A DNA stretch of 54,715 nt. Source: Verrucomicrobiota bacterium. Lineage in GTDB: Bacteria; Verrucomicrobiota; Verrucomicrobiia; Opitutales; Coraliomargaritaceae. Made by a program: the position numbers and the translations under genes. Under the pieces are notes generated by a model, which searched no databases, was not told where the DNA came from, and saw only the letters and a program-made list of their open reading frames with translations. Positions 52,754 through 54,715 of the stretch are shown one piece after another. Numbering within the stretch: position 1 is the stretch's first letter; the number at the start of each line of letters is the position of its first letter. The DNA lies in the NCBI GenBank assembly GCA_009908325.1, contig JAAAPI010000315.1, positions 1 through 54,715 on the forward strand. Reading direction: 5' to 3'.

Positions 52754-54463
52754 GTGAGCCCTAAGCGGAATAGCCAAGACGACTTCCTTGAACGGACCGA
52801 TTCAGTAAAGAATCGGGTTCGGGAGGCTATCGATTCGGCGGATCGGATGGAGGCAGCGGCTGGATATAATAGCGCCACCATCAATCCAAATCGGCTGGTC
52901 CCAGTCAAGGTGGTGAAGGTGGATGAAATTGATGGGAATTCGTTTGTTGAGCATTTTATGCCTCACCTCGATGTGACCGAACGGCTCGGTTCCTTTCTGA
53001 TCGATTGGGCCCAGTTCTGTGCGGTGCGAGACCTAATTTTCAGGGGCGTCTCACCCCTCGAACTAAAAAAAGTGAGTCAATCCAACGCTAAACAAAAAAC
53101 TAAGAAGCCGAAATACACTCGGGATGGGATTAACATCTATCGGGGTAGTTCAACCAGAAAAGATAGGAGGATATATATGTCAGATATGTTATACTACAGA
53201 GCCCAAATTCAGGGCCATCCACTGAATATTAAACTCGGGCGGGATGTGAATTCTGCCTTCAAGAAAGCACGTAAAGTCAAGCGGGCGATTGAGGAGCGGC
53301 GGGACCCCATCAGTGTCTTAGAGGAATTTATGCCCGATTCTAAACTCTTGCCCAAGCTCAAGAGGGAAAAGCAGGCTGGTGAGCAAACTGTTCCCCACTC
53401 AAGCCCTGCCGAGATTGCTGAACAATTTAAGTCTACAAGGGATGCCGAAACTATTCAAACGCTTGTGGATGCTTATCTGAAAGGTGCAGCTAAGGCGAGT
53501 GTAGAGATTAAACTCAAAACGGCGAAGGGGAATATCAACAGGCTGAGGGACCTGATGGAGGAGGGCCTGGGTTACAGGCGCAAGAAAGGGATGAGCGACA
53601 AGGAATTGGCTGCTGAATTATTTTCGCGTCCTGTTACTTGCCTGACTCCTCATGTGGTCGATAAGTTTAAGGACATTATGCTCTCTGAGGAGGCAGCATG
53701 TTCGCTCAGCAAAAAAGAGCTGATGCGGAAGAAAAATGGTGTAAATTCGACGATTAAGCAGGCACGCTCTTTGTTCTCCAAAAAGGCCAAGGCTATTTAC
53801 CGTCGGGCGAATATAGAATTCCCGTTTCCCTACGAATTCATGAAAGTGTCCGTTTTTTCGACGGCAGATCATGAATTCTCGCTTCCACAAATCAGTAATA
53901 TCAAGGGCATCTTTATGGAGCTTCGGAAGCTTAAGAAGGCGAATCCAGATAAGTATCTGGTTCGTCTGCTCGGTATTTTTGCGGGGTTGAGGCCTCAGGA
54001 AATCAAATGGCTACGCAAAGACAGGATTCGAAATAGCGGTTACTGGTATATCAGGATCGAGATAACCGATGATTCTGAAACCAAGGGCTACCATGTTCGT
54101 AGTGTTCCTGTCCCCGAAGAGTTAGCTCAGGAAATCTTAAGCACTTGCAAAGGCAACGGTTCGGAATTCGTTATCTCAGGTCATATGACATATCGCACGA
54201 AAAAGATTTTTGGTGAGATTAACGATGAGCTTCGTGAGAAATACCTAGAGGGGGTCCGTCGCCCGTCCTATGAGCTCCGCAAGTTCTTCGCTACGGGGTG
54301 CAAGCTCCAGATTGGGCTGGAAAAAACCCACGACCGCATGGGGCATAAGGATGACGATACCACGAAGAAGCATTACATCGACAGGCACGCAACAGAGGCA
54401 TTTCTGGATATTTACAAGGAGTGGGCGAGGACACTTTTCGGAGGGGAGCCCTTCGCAGAATAG
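52754..54463 (+). CDS. Tyrosine recombinase (integrase)
   Basis: 569 aa with a GTG start at 52754 without a clear ribosome-binding site; an ATG at 52847 would drop 31 residues. The catalytic domain shows FAGLRPQEIKWL (first Arg, about 412-423), YELRKFFATGCKLQIG (second Arg, with Tyr in place of the usual His of HxxR, about 498-513), RMGHKDDDTTKKHYID with the conserved GH and the nucleophile Tyr (about 519-534). The N-terminal half should bind arm sites. It is longer than most phage integrases. It points towards the intact tRNA-Lys, as expected for a tRNA-inserted element. Confidence 0.88.
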   Translation: MSPKRNSQDDFLERTDSVKNRVREAIDSADRMEAAAGYNSATINPNRLVPVKVVKVDEIDGNSFVEHFMPHLDVTERLGSFLIDWAQFCAVRDLIFRGVSPLELKKVSQSNAKQKTKKPKYTRDGINIYRGSSTRKDRRIYMSDMLYYRAQIQGHPLNIKLGRDVNSAFKKARKVKRAIEERRDPISVLEEFMPDSKLLPKLKREKQAGEQTVPHSSPAEIAEQFKSTRDAETIQTLVDAYLKGAAKASVEIKLKTAKGNINRLRDLMEEGLGYRRKKGMSDKELAAELFSRPVTCLTPHVVDKFKDIMLSEEAACSLSKKELMRKKNGVNSTIKQARSLFSKKAKAIYRRANIEFPFPYEFMKVSVFSTADHEFSLPQISNIKGIFMELRKLKKANPDKYLVRLLGIFAGLRPQEIKWLRKDRIRNSGYWYIRIEITDDSETKGYHVRSVPVPEELAQEILSTCKGNGSEFVISGHMTYRTKKIFGEINDELREKYLEGVRRPSYELRKFFATGCKLQIGLEKTHDRMGHKDDDTTKKHYIDRHATEAFLDIYKEWARTLFGGEPFAE

Positions 54464-54505
54464 TGTGAAAGCGAGGATCTGGTCGCATTTACAGGTCAAA
54501 AACAG

Positions 54506-54537
54506 GTCACGGAGGTCGTAATAAAAGTCGTAATAAA
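54506..54537 (+). repeat. Right tandem GTCGTAATAAA repeats, probable integrase arm site
   Basis: GTCGTAATAAA at 54515-54525 and 54527-54537, preceded by GTCACGGA, repeats the left-end arrangement (169-200) in the same orientation with two mismatches over 32 bp. It lies 42 bp after the integrase stop codon and about 70 bp from the 3' end of the tRNA. Confidence 0.6.
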
Positions 54538-54561
54538 CGGATTTTTGCAGGTCTCCCCAGT

Positions 54562-54654
54562 GCACAAAAATGCCGCCCAGCGCAGTGCTGGAGCGGCTTG
54601 AGAGTGGTAGGCCGTCGGGGACTTGAACCCCGAACCAATTGATTAAAAGTCAAC
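54562..54654 (-). repeat. Right attachment repeat overlapping tRNA-Lys
   Basis: Copy of the left repeat with four mismatches. It supplies the 3' half of the intact tRNA-Lys and the terminator behind it, which in the usual model came with the element and restored the target gene on integration. Confidence 0.85.
54566..54599 (-). terminator. Terminator of tRNA-Lys
   Basis: On the minus strand the stem GCCGCTCCAGC / GCTGGGCGGC is followed by a T run. It lies 6 nt after the tRNA 3' end and is duplicated at the left edge of the element. Confidence 0.8.
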
Positions 54655-54680
54655 TGCTCTACCGATTGAGCTAACGACCC
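54605..54680 (-). tRNA. trnK: tRNA-Lys(UUU)
   Basis: 76 nt, cloverleaf readable by eye: acceptor GGGTCGT pairs with ACGGCCT followed by A and an encoded CCA. The D arm is AGCTCAATCGGTAGAGC. The anticodon at 54645-54647 reads TTT on the minus strand. The T arm is CGGGGTTCAAGTCCCCG. This is the insertion target, rebuilt by the element's own 3' half. Confidence 0.95.
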
Positions 54681-54715
54681 GTCAACCTTTGAGAAGCGAC
54701 GGAGAAAAAATCGTC

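Larger units (their letters stand above)
100..54654. mobile_element. Integrative mobilizable element in tRNA-Lys(UUU)
   Basis: The element is bounded by a direct repeat (7-99 and 54562-54654) made of the 3' half of a tRNA-Lys gene and its terminator. A tyrosine recombinase lies just inside the end next to the intact tRNA. It carries a RepA-like ATPase, a ParB-like protein, a relaxase and two gene sets that look like accessory cargo. No VirB/VirD4-type transfer genes are visible, so it probably depends on a helper conjugation system. Identity between the two repeats stops after position 99 (54654), which corresponds to tRNA position 27. Exchange therefore probably occurs in the anticodon stem-loop or the T arm. 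The exact crossover point cannot be seen, so the boundaries are accurate only to within the repeat. Confidence 0.85.

Overview
The window holds one complete integrated element of about 54.6 kb. It sits in a tRNA-Lys(UUU) gene, which is intact on the minus strand at the right edge (54605-54680). A copy of its 3' part plus the tRNA terminator lies at the left edge (7-99); the two copies form a 93-bp imperfect direct repeat. A tyrosine recombinase (52754-54463) lies next to the intact tRNA. A two-copy GTCGTAATAAA repeat sits just inside each end, as expected for integrase arm sites. The element encodes a RepA-like replicative ATPase, a ParB-like protein and a MobA/MobL-type relaxase, but no type IV secretion genes. 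It is therefore best read as an integrative mobilizable element. The host is Gram-negative, judging by the ExbB/ExbD-type inner-membrane proteins. A PVC-group bacterium such as Verrucomicrobiota is only a weak guess; many starts lack a strong Shine-Dalgarno sequence and base composition is intermediate.

Layout. (1) 202-5133, minus: a SIR2-STAND ATPase (Avs-like) followed by two small HEPN-like proteins and an HNH-like protein. (2) 5402-9837: the replication and maintenance backbone, with repeats upstream of rep, an AT-rich tract after it, a ParB-like gene and two small genes, each with its own terminator and a short GGC-TTC-GCC hairpin upstream. (3) 9838-14059: a hairpin-rich region (oriT candidate), two unknown genes and the relaxase. 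(4) 14078-41140, minus: about 27 kb of defence genes. The downstream part is an MNT-HEPN pair tightly coupled to an McrB/McrC restriction system. The upstream part is a nine-gene array: a giant DUF1998 helicase, an SNF2 helicase, a HEPN-like unknown, a membrane unknown, an Eco57I-type adenine methylase, an SMC-like ATPase, a reverse transcriptase, a membrane coiled-coil protein and a trypsin-like protease. (5) 41391-47681: small accessory and backbone genes (TPR-like fragment, DEDDy exonuclease, PcfJ-like and HNH-like proteins, several unknowns). (6) 47752-52410: a membrane cassette with one MotA/TolQ/ExbB-like channel protein, two different ExbD/MotB-like proteins and two further single-pass proteins. 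(7) The integrase and the attachment site.

How it fits together. Backbone genes handle integration, replication and mobilization. Most of the rest looks like anti-phage or anti-plasmid cargo. The most unusual parts are the reverse transcriptase, protease and coiled-coil genes translationally coupled to an SMC-like ATPase and methylase inside a DISARM/Hma-like helicase operon, and the ExbB plus two-ExbD motor-like cassette, which has neither the Zorya ZorC/ZorD genes nor a recognisable TonB partner. All functional calls rest on motif reading by eye; no database search was run.
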